From the NCBI RefSeq assembly GCF_017916325.1, contig NC_090171.1:2221501-2285500 (forward strand): DNA of 64,000 nucleotides, read 5' to 3'. The notes under the pieces were generated by a model, which worked only from the letters and a program-made list of their open reading frames with translations, ran no database searches and had not been told where the DNA came from. This document shows, piece by piece, positions 1 through 8,924 of the stretch. Positions within the stretch are counted from its first letter, which is position 1. The number at the start of each line of letters is the position of its first letter. Position numbers and translations under genes: made by a program. This DNA is from Leishmania martiniquensis (lineage: Eukaryota; Euglenozoa; Kinetoplastea; Trypanosomatida; Trypanosomatidae).

Positions 1-121
1 GGGTGAGGGCGGCGGGGACAGGTAAGAAAACTAAAGATGGCTTCATGAAGCTAAAGGAGAGTCAGCCAATGACGGCAGTGCGACATCAATGGGAGGGTGA
101 GCCAAACGGAACACACCGTCG

Positions 122-3100
122 TTAGCTGTGACAACTGCAAATATCTGAAATCACCTTTTCCCATTTCTTCACGATTAACGGCAGTTCGCGGGCCACTCGC
201 TGCGCCGTAGACGGGAGCTGCAGGCGGCCTTCGCACGCCCACTGCGAGAGTGTGAACAGCATGTGGAAGAAGTTCTTGTGAGCCGCACTTTCTTTCCCTT
301 GGGAGAGGACGGACGACACAAGCCGGCCCATTTCTCGGTGCTCCGCTGGCGTCACCCAGTCGGGCCCAGACAGCACCGACTCTGCCGGCACAGCCTGAGG
401 AACGCATCGGGAAGACGATGTGGCATGCCGGGCCACCGCTGAGCCCTTCGTGGTCTTCTCAGGCCTCGAGGCGGCCGTCATGACATCTTCGAGCTCCTGC
501 AGCCACGCTCGCAGCTCCCCCGAGACAGCCTGTGCCATGCCGCGCAGCTGCTTCAATGCAGCATCATAGGCGGCACTGTCACCGCGCTGTGCATATCCTT
601 TGCACCGCGCCGTCAAGTGCTGCAGAATGAGTACCAAAAATGACTGCAGATTGGATGCCGCCACCTGCGGCGCCGCCGACTTCGATGATAACCGCAACAT
701 CTCCTGTTCGACCGCCGCAACAGGGAAAAGATGCTTGATCTCGTAGTCCATGAGCACGACATCAGCAATGTCTGGGTAGCGTTCGTGAATACCCAGGCAC
801 TGCGAAAGGCGCGCCAGGGCTCGACGCGTATCCTCGGCGATCAGCCCGAGGCAAGGCGTCGGGTCCGCGGCATTGATACCGGTAGGTCCGTACCGATTGG
901 CGTACAAGACACCCCCAGCGGCCAGAAATTGTCGGAGCACCGTAGCCGCAGCCCCGGGGTTCAGTGAGGCACTGCCGGTGTCGTCCTCTTCCGCCACGTA
1001 CGGCGAGAGGGTTGAGCATTTGAGCCGCGCCGATAGCGAGGCGGTTTCCACCGCGGATTCTCGACATGCTGTTGGCAACGCCAGGCTCGAGCCGGCCGCA
1101 GTGGGGAGAAGCTGAAGCTGTGCCCGCCTGCTGGGACCACCGAGCAAGGCCCTCCACGGAATGGTGAGGTGCGACTGCAGCTGCGTCAGTGGCACACCGC
1201 CCACTGTCAAGGAAGGCACGGCAGTAAAAAAAAGGATGAGCTCCACCAGCCGCCGCACGCGCTGCGTCCGCCGCAGCGGTGTGCGAGGGGTCTTGCTCAG
1301 CACCTGCATCCAAATCGTCAGTCGCAAGCGCAGAAACTGTGGCACGAGTGGGAAAAGCAGCGCGTCATCCGCTGCCAAGGCGAGGCTGACTTTTTGAATG
1401 AGAAGGGCCCGCTCAGCATCCGTCAGCGGCGCGACGAGGTGCAGCAACATCCTCTCCAGCAGGCTCGCGAGCCGCTGAAGACTAGTCAGGTAGTCTCGAG
1501 TGGTGCGACTGCCGGAGAGCAGGAGACCAGACGGGGTGCCATCCACGGGAAAGAAATTTCCGTCAGGGACGGCGTTTGTCTCCCAGAAAAAAAATGCGAT
1601 GTCCGTGAGGGGGCGCAGGATGTGCTGCAGGATGGTGATGGCCACGAGAATGAGACATGCCTCGTATACGGCAAAGGTGCTGCTGCCTTTTGACGCGCCA
1701 AAGCCGCCTTTCGCGGATGGGGAGCTGAGCTGCCGCCAGAGCTGCTCGAGTGGCTGAAGCACATCGTTTCGGAACTTCTCCTCATCCCACTGGTGTCTGT
1801 CGATCCACGGCAGCGACTCGACGACGACGACATCGGGGTCGCTCGCGTACGCCGCCTCGCCGAGGAGCGCGACAAACGCCGATAGCACAGGGAAAAGACG
1901 GGCGGCGTCCGCGTCCGCGTCTGCTCGAGGCACGACGAAGCCATCGAGGAGCGTAGGCGCGATACCGTTGTGCTGCAGGTACACCTCCATGACGTCTCCG
2001 TGGGTGAGACGAACCGCATCGTCCGCAGACCCTTTCCCTCTATGAATGCCGCTCGTACGACCCCCAGCCTCTGCGCCCGGCAAGCGCGCCGGCTCAACGC
2101 TTCTCAGGCGGAGAAACAAGGCTACCCTGTCGTCAGAGGCTGAGCTGACTCTCTGCCCCGGGCCTCCGCCTGCCGACTCGGAGGTGCTTGATGGGGGCCT
2201 GACCTTCGACAGGCTAAGCCACAGTTGAAGCAGCTGCCGAACACGCCGCACGAGAAGGTGGCTGTGGGCAAGGGAGGAAGCTGGGGGCCGCAGCACAAGC
2301 CGTACTGCGCAGCACCACAGCAGCCCTGCCACGCTGTCGACCGCCACGTGAGTCGCCAAATCGCCGTCGACGGAGACAAACGGGATGGGCGCCCGTGCGA
2401 CCGCCCCCGCGAAGTGGTCATCGGAGAAACTGAGCAGCGTGGCGGCGAGACATCCTACCGTCGTGCTCGAGAGCAATGCGGCAAGGTCACGGCTGGCTTG
2501 CCGCGCGATCCAGCTAACAGTGATATGGGCGACATCGCTGTCGGTGCAGCCAAGGTCCCGGAGTGCGGGTAGCTGCGCGACAAAGCTATCCACACCCCAT
2601 ATCCCGAACACGAGATCAGACAAGGGCCCAAGAAGGGTGACGCTGCCGTCTGCGTCCTCGGCGCGCTCAACAGCGCCGCGCAGAAACGTGGGGCGCGCCG
2701 ACCCGACATAGAAGCAGCGCATAAATGCAGGAAGCGTCATGAAGTCGGTGGGGCAGGCCAAATATGGCGTGTGCGCCGGAGGGGGTGTGCAGCACGGTCC
2801 CACCACATTTGACGCAGGAGGTGGGTCGCGCATAACTACCTGCCGCAGATATGCAGACATGTGTCTCTTGTAGATGCTGAGTTCAGTGGGGTGTGCTGCA
2901 AGGGCTGTGGCGACGTACCTGTCCATTGTTTTCAGAAAGTCTGCTACACCAGGATGTGCTGAGGTGCAAAACGTCGCCCTCCACAGATCCGGCGTAACAA
3001 GGGCTGAGGTCCACTGCTGCGGATCAAAGTATAGGGTCGCAGCGGCATCTTTGCAGGTGAGCAGGCGGTAGTAATTCTCCACCAAGCTCGCGTACAGATG

Positions 3101-5392
3101 GACGTAGTGGAGGCACTGTGCCGCGGTCACGGCGTGTGGCAGTGCATTGAGAATGCCGTCGAGAGTCTCACGAACGGCGCTCGGGATTGGGATGACGGCG
3201 ATCTCCGCGGGCGCGGGCGCAAATCGACGCTGGATGGCCTCGCAGAGCGCGGACAGCTGCCTAAGGTAGGTGCGCACCTCGTCGCCACCGGCAACAACAC
3301 ACCCTCCTTCCTCGGTGGACAGCCGCTGCACTCGTGGCTGTGGCAATGGCAGCTGCAAAGCGAGCTCCAGAAATTCGTTCGGGGTCTGGCAACTGCGCAG
3401 CACTGACGGACTCAGCATGCTCGCCTCACCGCCGGACGACTCTTCTCCCACACACCTCGTCAGCGATGCCGAGTGTGCAGAGCACAGGCGAGCGCCGCTA
3501 GTCAGCGGATTGTCGAGCACCCACTGTAAGCCGATTCGGAACACGTTTCCAGCAGGATCCATGAGCAGCGCGGCAGTGCCGTTACCATCACGCACAGAAG
3601 AGGGCCGGCACTGTCCGTCTGCGGCGGACGTCTCACGCCGCACCTCACTCGGCACCCCAGAGGGTCGCAGCAGGACACTTCCATTCGGCACGTATCGCGC
3701 GGCGAGGCGGTGCCACGTTCGCGTCGTGTACACCTCGACGATGCGGCGGAGCGGCAGGTGCACGACAAGTAACAGGGCGGGTCTGCCACCAGCGAGCTCC
3801 GTCCACCACCATGTAAACTGCGCTGAGCGACAGCCCTTCAGCGCTGCAGCCACTACCCAGCTTTGTACATCCATCACGTATATGCGACCGCCACCCTCGA
3901 TCGCGAGCGCGGCCCACTGCTGCGTGGGGTCCACCTGAAGGGTAGTACACTTCGCGTCCGCTTGCAGAAGCGTTTGTGTGCGCGGTACGTGAACCTTTTT
4001 CAGGTGTGGCGGACGCTCCGCAGCCCCCGACGTTCCAAGGGTTTTAAGCCACAGCGAGCGAGCCGCACCAGCCACGATCTTCTTCACCGCCTTCAACGTG
4101 TTGGACGCTGAGAAGCCGGAGGGGGGAGGCTGCAGACGAAACGACGAGAAGAGCGGATTGGCGCCTCCGACGAGCAGCACATCAGAGAAGCCGCCCTGCT
4201 CCCCCATCGAATACAGCAGTGGCGATGCATCGCCGTCAACAGGCTTTCTGACGATGTCAGCGTCGCAGATGGTCGAGGTACCCACCTCTGCTGTCGCACA
4301 CTTAGCGGAGGCGGTGCAGTTTTCGACGTCCGAGTAGGAGGCCGGTGACGGCGCCAACACCGACACACAGCTCACGTGTGCGGCAAACTCGCTGGCGGGG
4401 CCAGCGACTGGGAAAGTGCTAGTGGAGCTCTCCGGTGACCACTCCAGTATCAGATGCGGGCGATGACCGTCAAGACGATCGACTGAGACGCGCACAAACA
4501 CGTCCAGAGCGGCGCGGGAAAGCTCGACCACCTTGCCGCCACTGTGTGCGACGTACACGCTGGTGACACACGAGTCGGCGGTCAGCGAAGCAGAGGCGAC
4601 GCTCGATTTTGACGTCGGGCTGCTGTGCTGGCCCAAGAACATACGGGCCGACAACTGCGAGAAGGGAAGAGACGGATTCCACCGGAGCGCGTCAGACCGT
4701 TGGCTTACGACAAACTTGACCACCGACTGGTTCATCACGGTCCCCTTTCCGCTCGTGGGCTGGCCGACCGATGGGCCATCGCTGCGTCCGACGCCACTGA
4801 ATCGGTGATGATACTGAAACTGCGCGACGGCCAAGATGGTGCCGCGCAGGGCGTTTCCCACAAGCACGGTGCCGTTGGACGTGCCAATGAAGAAGTGCAC
4901 GTGCACGTGGTCAATAGAGTTCGGCATCGCACCCTCTGCCATGCCCGCCAGCGCTGCGTCGCTCTCTTGTCGCTCAAGAGCTGTGGCGTCCTCCAGGCGT
5001 AGCGGCTCGCGAACGAGGGCAACGGTCTCGATCACTCCCTCGTCCTCGGTGACAAGTTGAATGACTCGCGGAACCCGAAAGCCACACCTGAGCGCCTCTG
5101 GCACAGGCGTCGAGGAGACGCGTTCCGGTGAGCTTTTCACGCCATTCGACAGGCAGCGTTGGCGGACGTTGTCGTTGGTCCGCGCAGACGGGTGCGGTAC
5201 ACCATCTGGCAAGGCGGGTGCCGGTTGCAACAGTTCAAAGACACACCTGTTCTTTTCACGAGCAATGGTAGCGATTAGATACACACCCGGGAGCACCTCC
5301 ACCACAGACGGAGGCGCGCGGGACGAGAAACCAACACCGCGCGGAGGGACTGTGCCCACATTGATCAGCGCAAGAGGGCTCGTGGCAGACAT
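122..5392 (-). CDS. Rab3 GTPase-activating protein regulatory (non-catalytic) subunit-like protein
   Basis: The protein is 1756 aa. Residues about 476-625 match the N-terminal domain of the RAB3GAP regulatory subunit (RAB3GAP2 family). In order they show a beta strand with GRIYVMDVQS, the motif ALKGCRSAQFTW (metazoan form: mWKGYRDAQigW), then VVHLPLRRIVEVYTT (metazoan: vYaPRRGILEVW) and a late strand LLMDPAGNVFRIGLQW. In animals this subunit pairs with RAB3GAP1 to act on Rab3 and as a Rab18 exchange factor in membrane traffic; that role here is inference. The remaining ~1100 residues are helical and unrecognised. The frame stays open upstream to 5497 only through a GTG; the first in-frame ATG is at 5392. 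An out-of-frame ATG at 5403 could give a short overlapping uORF if it lies in the mRNA. The stop is TAA at 122-124. The last 121 bases of the window are its 3' flank. Confidence 0.72.
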   Translation of the reverse strand: MSATSPLALINVGTVPPRGVGFSSRAPPSVVEVLPGVYLIATIAREKNRCVFELLQPAPALPDGVPHPSARTNDNVRQRCLSNGVKSSPERVSSTPVPEALRCGFRVPRVIQLVTEDEGVIETVALVREPLRLEDATALERQESDAALAGMAEGAMPNSIDHVHVHFFIGTSNGTVLVGNALRGTILAVAQFQYHHRFSGVGRSDGPSVGQPTSGKGTVMNQSVVKFVVSQRSDALRWNPSLPFSQLSARMFLGQHSSPTSKSSVASASLTADSCVTSVYVAHSGGKVVELSRAALDVFVRVSVDRLDGHRPHLILEWSPESSTSTFPVAGPASEFAAHVSCVSVLAPSPASYSDVENCTASAKCATAEVGTSTICDADIVRKPVDGDASPLLYSMGEQGGFSDVLLVGGANPLFSSFRLQPPPSGFSASNTLKAVKKIVAGAARSLWLKTLGTSGAAERPPHLKKVHVPRTQTLLQADAKCTTLQVDPTQQWAALAIEGGGRIYVMDVQSWVVAAALKGCRSAQFTWWWTELAGGRPALLLVVHLPLRRIVEVYTTRTWHRLAARYVPNGSVLLRPSGVPSEVRRETSAADGQCRPSSVRDGNGTAALLMDPAGNVFRIGLQWVLDNPLTSGARLCSAHSASLTRCVGEESSGGEASMLSPSVLRSCQTPNEFLELALQLPLPQPRVQRLSTEEGGCVVAGGDEVRTYLRQLSALCEAIQRRFAPAPAEIAVIPIPSAVRETLDGILNALPHAVTAAQCLHYVHLYASLVENYYRLLTCKDAAATLYFDPQQWTSALVTPDLWRATFCTSAHPGVADFLKTMDRYVATALAAHPTELSIYKRHMSAYLRQVVMRDPPPASNVVGPCCTPPPAHTPYLACPTDFMTLPAFMRCFYVGSARPTFLRGAVERAEDADGSVTLLGPLSDLVFGIWGVDSFVAQLPALRDLGCTDSDVAHITVSWIARQASRDLAALLSSTTVGCLAATLLSFSDDHFAGAVARAPIPFVSVDGDLATHVAVDSVAGLLWCCAVRLVLRPPASSLAHSHLLVRRVRQLLQLWLSLSKVRPPSSTSESAGGGPGQRVSSASDDRVALFLRLRSVEPARLPGAEAGGRTSGIHRGKGSADDAVRLTHGDVMEVYLQHNGIAPTLLDGFVVPRADADADAARLFPVLSAFVALLGEAAYASDPDVVVVESLPWIDRHQWDEEKFRNDVLQPLEQLWRQLSSPSAKGGFGASKGSSTFAVYEACLILVAITILQHILRPLTDIAFFFWETNAVPDGNFFPVDGTPSGLLLSGSRTTRDYLTSLQRLASLLERMLLHLVAPLTDAERALLIQKVSLALAADDALLFPLVPQFLRLRLTIWMQVLSKTPRTPLRRTQRVRRLVELILFFTAVPSLTVGGVPLTQLQSHLTIPWRALLGGPSRRAQLQLLPTAAGSSLALPTACRESAVETASLSARLKCSTLSPYVAEEDDTGSASLNPGAAATVLRQFLAAGGVLYANRYGPTGINAADPTPCLGLIAEDTRRALARLSQCLGIHERYPDIADVVLMDYEIKHLFPVAAVEQEMLRLSSKSAAPQVAASNLQSFLVLILQHLTARCKGYAQRGDSAAYDAALKQLRGMAQAVSGELRAWLQELEDVMTAASRPEKTTKGSAVARHATSSSRCVPQAVPAESVLSGPDWVTPAEHREMGRLVSSVLSQGKESAAHKNFFHMLFTLSQWACEGRLQLPSTAQRVARELPLIVKKWEKVISDICSCHS

Positions 5393-6476
5393 GGAGTACA
5401 CATTACGTTGGCGGAAGGAATCACCAGGGTAATGTCGAGCAGCGAAAAACAAGAGCGGTGGGCTGTGTAGGTGATGAGGAGCAGCCGCCACAACCACTGC
5501 TACGGCAGACGCAGTGGCGTACCGAGAGGGGGAGCAGGCGAAGAGCCGAAGAGGCGACGTGGGTACTACCCGCCAGCCTTGAATGCAGCTGTACCCCTAC
5601 ACGTCCGATGCTTTGGAGAATATGAAGGAAGCGGGAGGCAGAGGGAGGAAGAAGGAAAGAGAGAGATAGAGAGGAGGCGGGTGAAAATTGAGCGCAGAAG
5701 CCGCTTCGCCATCGCAGGGAGAGCGGAAGCAGAGCAAGACGCGCCGGGTGTCGACCTACCTGAGAGATGTTCACCAACGCAAGAGCAACGACGGGGAGAG
5801 AGGGGCAGGGGAAGGGGCGGGGCCCGCGGTTCCGCCGAAGGTGGAGAAAAGGCGCTTTCTGTGTGCGCAAACGCCTGAGCGCCTCGTCCTCCCTGTCCAT
5901 CGGCGAGGAATGGTTCTCCTACGCGGGTCGGTGTCGTCGTGAGACGCCCCCCTCCTCATCACGGCACAGAAGACGACGAAAAGGACGAAGAAATACAAAG
6001 AGAGAGAGGGAGGCAAAGGCGCACCCGTGTAGAAGAAGAGGGAGGGCGAGGGGAGGAGGAGGAGGAGGGGGGGTTGGAGAAGGCTGCCGTATCGATACGG
6101 TACATCCGTATCAGCAAGTCGGCAGCACAGGGGAAAAAAACGAAGCAAACGGTGACAGGGGCCATCGTAGCAGCGAGTGAGGCTGATCGAGTGCTGAAAG
6201 GGAGACTGGAGAACGTGCTCATATCTCCCCTTCTGTGCAGCAGTTCATGAGCGGTTTCAGATCGCGCTGGCAGCCCATTTCTTTGCGGCGCGACGAGTCA
6301 TATCGAAGAGAAGGGTACGCGCATAGAGGGTGTTGCCTTCACCGGCTCATCTCGCGTTGGCGTGCTTGTATCTGTACTTCGCTACACGCGCCGTTAGAGC
6401 TGCGTTGCGGGAGAAGGAAGAGCGGTAGCGAGAAGGTAAGAGGGACGACTCTCACGAGCAAGGGGGTTATACAGAG
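5393..6476. other. intergenic spacer with purine-rich tract
   Basis: The spacer holds the 3' UTR of the MscS-like gene and the 5' flank of the RAB3GAP2-like gene. A plus-strand purine tract with AGG repeats and a 7-G run lies at about 6035-6076. Read on the transcribed strand it is a long pyrimidine tract, a plausible trans-splicing and polyadenylation signal. A candidate acceptor AG for the downstream gene is at 5463-5464. No further gene is seen. Confidence 0.5.
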
Positions 6477-6992
6477 CTACATTTTCGGCTGCTCAGCTCC
6501 AGTGGCGGCCGCTTTCCACTCCTTGTTACCGTTCGCCAGGTCGGTACCCTTTTCTGTAGGCGGTACGTTCCTGTTGGAGTCCCTCCACATCACGACAGAA
6601 TTCAGCACGATATTGTTGGGCACGCACACCAGTGCCTCCTCCTCATTTCGAAGGTAGATATAGCGTGTGTCTCGGTCCACAACGGTGCCAGAAACCATTG
6701 AGGCTCCACTCCCGATCGAGACGTCGTTGCCCGTGCGCAGTGCCCGCTGACCAGAAAGAGCAATGCTAGCGGCAAAGTTCGCTCCAAAATCTTTGCACGC
6801 AAACCCAATGGTCGCGCCGGTGACCCCTGCAGCGGTGACAAGGGGCGATGTGTCAACGCCGAGGGTACCTAACACTGTGAACGCCAATATTCCCTCCACA
6901 GCCAAGGCCGTTACCCGACTGGCGATGCTGCGCTGTCCCGGGTCCTTGACGATCCCCGTGCTCTCGTAAATCGAATTGAAAAGACGCTTCAT
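6477..6992 (-). CDS. MscS-family mechanosensitive ion channel, short form
   Basis: The protein is 171 aa with an ATG start at 6992. It carries one hydrophobic segment (about residues 26-46), then a Gly/Ala-rich pore-type helix (about 50-83, including TGATIGFACKDFGANFAAS) equivalent to MscS TM3. A beta domain follows at about 85-136 with GNDVSIG, SGTVVDRDTRYIYLR and VCVPNNIVL, the conserved MscS middle-domain pattern ending in a Pro-Asn. E. coli MscS is 286 aa with three TM segments, so this form lacks TM1 and most of the C-terminal cage. Short MscS channels of this type are known in trypanosomes, where they act in osmoregulation and calcium balance. Location and gating here are inference. A pyrimidine tract with AG at 7068-7069 is a good splice acceptor. 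Confidence 0.9.
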   Translation of the reverse strand: MKRLFNSIYESTGIVKDPGQRSIASRVTALAVEGILAFTVLGTLGVDTSPLVTAAGVTGATIGFACKDFGANFAASIALSGQRALRTGNDVSIGSGASMVSGTVVDRDTRYIYLRNEEEALVCVPNNIVLNSVVMWRDSNRNVPPTEKGTDLANGNKEWKAAATGAEQPKM

Positions 6993-7067
6993 TTTCTTCT
7001 ACCATACGCGTTCCTCGAGCTGGTGCTGCCACAGTGCGGCGCGGCTATACGGCGTGCTCCAGGCGCT

Positions 7068-7110
7068 CTATACATCGGAGGGTCGAGCCAGGGGAGGGGG
7101 GGGCGAGGGC
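7068..7110 (-). promoter_or_regulatory. predicted spliced-leader acceptor, MscS-like gene
   Basis: On the minus strand a C/T tract (about 7083-7110) runs to TGTATAG with the AG at 7068-7069. It is about 75 bases upstream of the ATG at 6992. No ATG lies between them on the minus strand as far as I can see. Confidence 0.55.
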
Positions 7111-7738
7111 CAGCGCTGAGATGAGAGACTCTGTTAGCACGTTCGAAGAGATTGTCTACACGCGTCGATGGGGAAAAGGGTAGGGGCCCGTTGCACAAGA
7201 AGCGGGAAAGAGAGAGGAACGAATGATGTTGAGCAGTGGCCGATATTTGCCTCCATCATGGGAACATTGGCCTACATCGACGAAAAAGAAAGTCACGACG
7301 CAATATCGCGGGCGGACATCGCCCCGAGAGAAGTAGTCCCGTTGATGCCTTCCCCACCCGTCCCCGGCATGCGCTCTCGCTGCAGCACGGATTCGCAGCG
7401 AGAGCACATGAAAACCTACGGCGCAGCCTTCCAGGTAGACTGGGAAGAGCGGGTCGGAATTCGTTTAGAAGCTGCGTGAGTGCTATCCTCCTTGAGCGTG
7501 TTTTGAGCGTCTTCGCTGCCGGTATACCGCATGTCGTCGTGTAGCCCATTTTGGGTGCCGATGCGCGAGGACAAATCAAAATGCAGCATCGCAGAGCGCT
7601 TTCCTCAGTGGCCGCGCGCTGCCCGACATGGCACGTCTCACCTCTTTCTTTTCTGCTTTCGTTGTTTACTGAGTGCGAAGTGTTCCCCGGGGAACGTTGC
7701 TTTGGTCGCTTGTTTTTCGAGATTAGCATTAGACACAG

Positions 7739-7772
7739 ACACACACACACACACACTCACACACAGACACTC
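7739..7772. repeat. CA/TG microsatellite
   Basis: A run of alternating CA dinucleotides is interrupted once by a CT. It lies in a spacer. Confidence 0.85.
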
Positions 7773-8123
7773 ACACCAGAGGAAACAGAAAGCACACCTC
7801 AAGACGGACGGTTGAGACTGACATCACTGAAAGAGAAAATAGGGAGGAAGATGAGGATACAATAAGCACTTCACGTGCCGCGGCCAACCTCCCACACTCA
7901 GCGCTGCACAACGCTCTCTCCGCCTCCTGCTGCAGCAAGGACACAGAACAAGCGGCGCAGGCGGCCAGTGCTGCCTGCACCAGCGCCAGAGGCCACGACA
8001 CGGACACCCCGCGCATCTCAATCGACTCTGGCACATGCCGCGCCCCATCGGCGGCAGTGCGAGATCGCCAACATGACGCAGCTCATGGCCCCTTTCACAA
8101 GGATGCAAGACAGAGAGGGCCAT

Positions 8124-8267
8124 CTACAGACCAGTGCTCGCCGCACCCGCCGGCTTGGCTGTTTGCTTGTTCACGATAGCCGTCTTGGATTTTCCGTAGT
8201 CATCGCGACGGCGGCCGCTGGACCTGAGGTACTGCTGGTACTGAGCGGAGTTGGTATCGTAGATCAT
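8124..8267 (-). CDS. small 47-aa protein of unknown function
   Basis: The protein begins MIYDTNSAQYQQYLRSSGRR and continues with RDDYGKSKTAIVNK to a Gly/Ala-rich end; the stop is TAG at 8124-8126. It is hydrophilic and basic, with no signal peptide or membrane segment. Support for a real gene is the context. A T8 tract and CGTCTCAG end with AG at 8321-8322. Further pyrimidine-AG sites follow, and the ATG sits in GTCACCATG, a favourable trypanosomatid start context. No ATG lies between the acceptor and the start. The frame itself is too short for statistical support and I do not recognise the family. A small subunit of a mitochondrial or ribonucleoprotein complex is possible, but that is only a guess. 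Confidence 0.6.
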   Translation of the reverse strand: MIYDTNSAQYQQYLRSSGRRRDDYGKSKTAIVNKQTAKPAGAASTGL

Positions 8268-8320
8268 GGTGACGGCAAGAAGCTGATGGGGAAGAGGCCT
8301 GGGCAAGAGAGACAGCTTGT

Positions 8321-8340
8321 CTGAGACGAAAAAAAAGTTT
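8321..8340 (-). promoter_or_regulatory. predicted spliced-leader acceptor, 47-aa gene
   Basis: The minus strand reads an eight-T tract, then CGTCTC, then AG at 8321-8322. It is about 54 bases upstream of the ATG at 8267 and is one of the cleanest acceptors in the window. Confidence 0.65.
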
Positions 8341-8924
8341 GATTGCAACCGTTGTTGATGGAAAACTTATTGTGAGTGCGTGAGCGGAAGTGAAAAGGCT
8401 GTAACGCGGATGCGAGGCGGCGCAGCGCATGTATGGTGCCACCGGCAGTGATCACACAAGGGTGCAGAAGCAGGAGCGGTTTCAACAAAGGACACATCAA
8501 GAGAAGAGGGTACAGATGAGAGGTTGGGAGAGGAGGCGGGAGGAGAGAGGAAGGGGGGAAAGGCATGGCAAGGCACACCGAGGGGCGTGCCGCGTCGCGC
8601 ACCCGCAGTAGCGCTTTTTTTTGTGTGTCTCCATCGACGAAATGGCTGCATACACACAGGGGGCTTCTGCACCTTCACCCCTTTCCCGTCCTCCCTTTCG
8701 CCCTCCTTCACTACATACGAGCTTTCGACAGAGAAAGAGATGGAGAGAAAAAGGGGGATGGAATTCGGAGCGAATGTTCGTACTGCACCACTGCTCCGAC
8801 GTCTTGACTGCCGCCCTTTGGTTGTTGAGGCCTTTTTTGAACAGATACTTCTTTTTTTTTCTTACCTGCACCTCACTTAATCGACTTGCCATGACCGCTA
8901 AGCAGTGACACACCGCGGCACAGG
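8341..8924. other. intergenic spacer
   Basis: This is the 3' flank of TRM6. It is purine-rich on the plus strand (about 8515-8570) and has T-rich patches at about 8610-8622 and 8850-8863. No gene is seen. Confidence 0.5.

Larger units (their letters stand above)
6993..8123. other. intergenic spacer
   Basis: The spacer contains the 3' UTR of the 47-aa gene and the 5' flank of the MscS-like gene. A CA-rich simple repeat lies at about 7739-7772. Minus-strand frames at 7771-8034 and 7824-8123 are Ser/Leu/Cys-rich and look like noncoding shadows. I see no second gene here. Confidence 0.5.

Noticed and set aside
5393..5497. N-terminal extension of the RAB3GAP2-like frame
   Set aside because: The upstream boundary codon is GTG, not ATG. 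The extension has no in-frame ATG before 5392.
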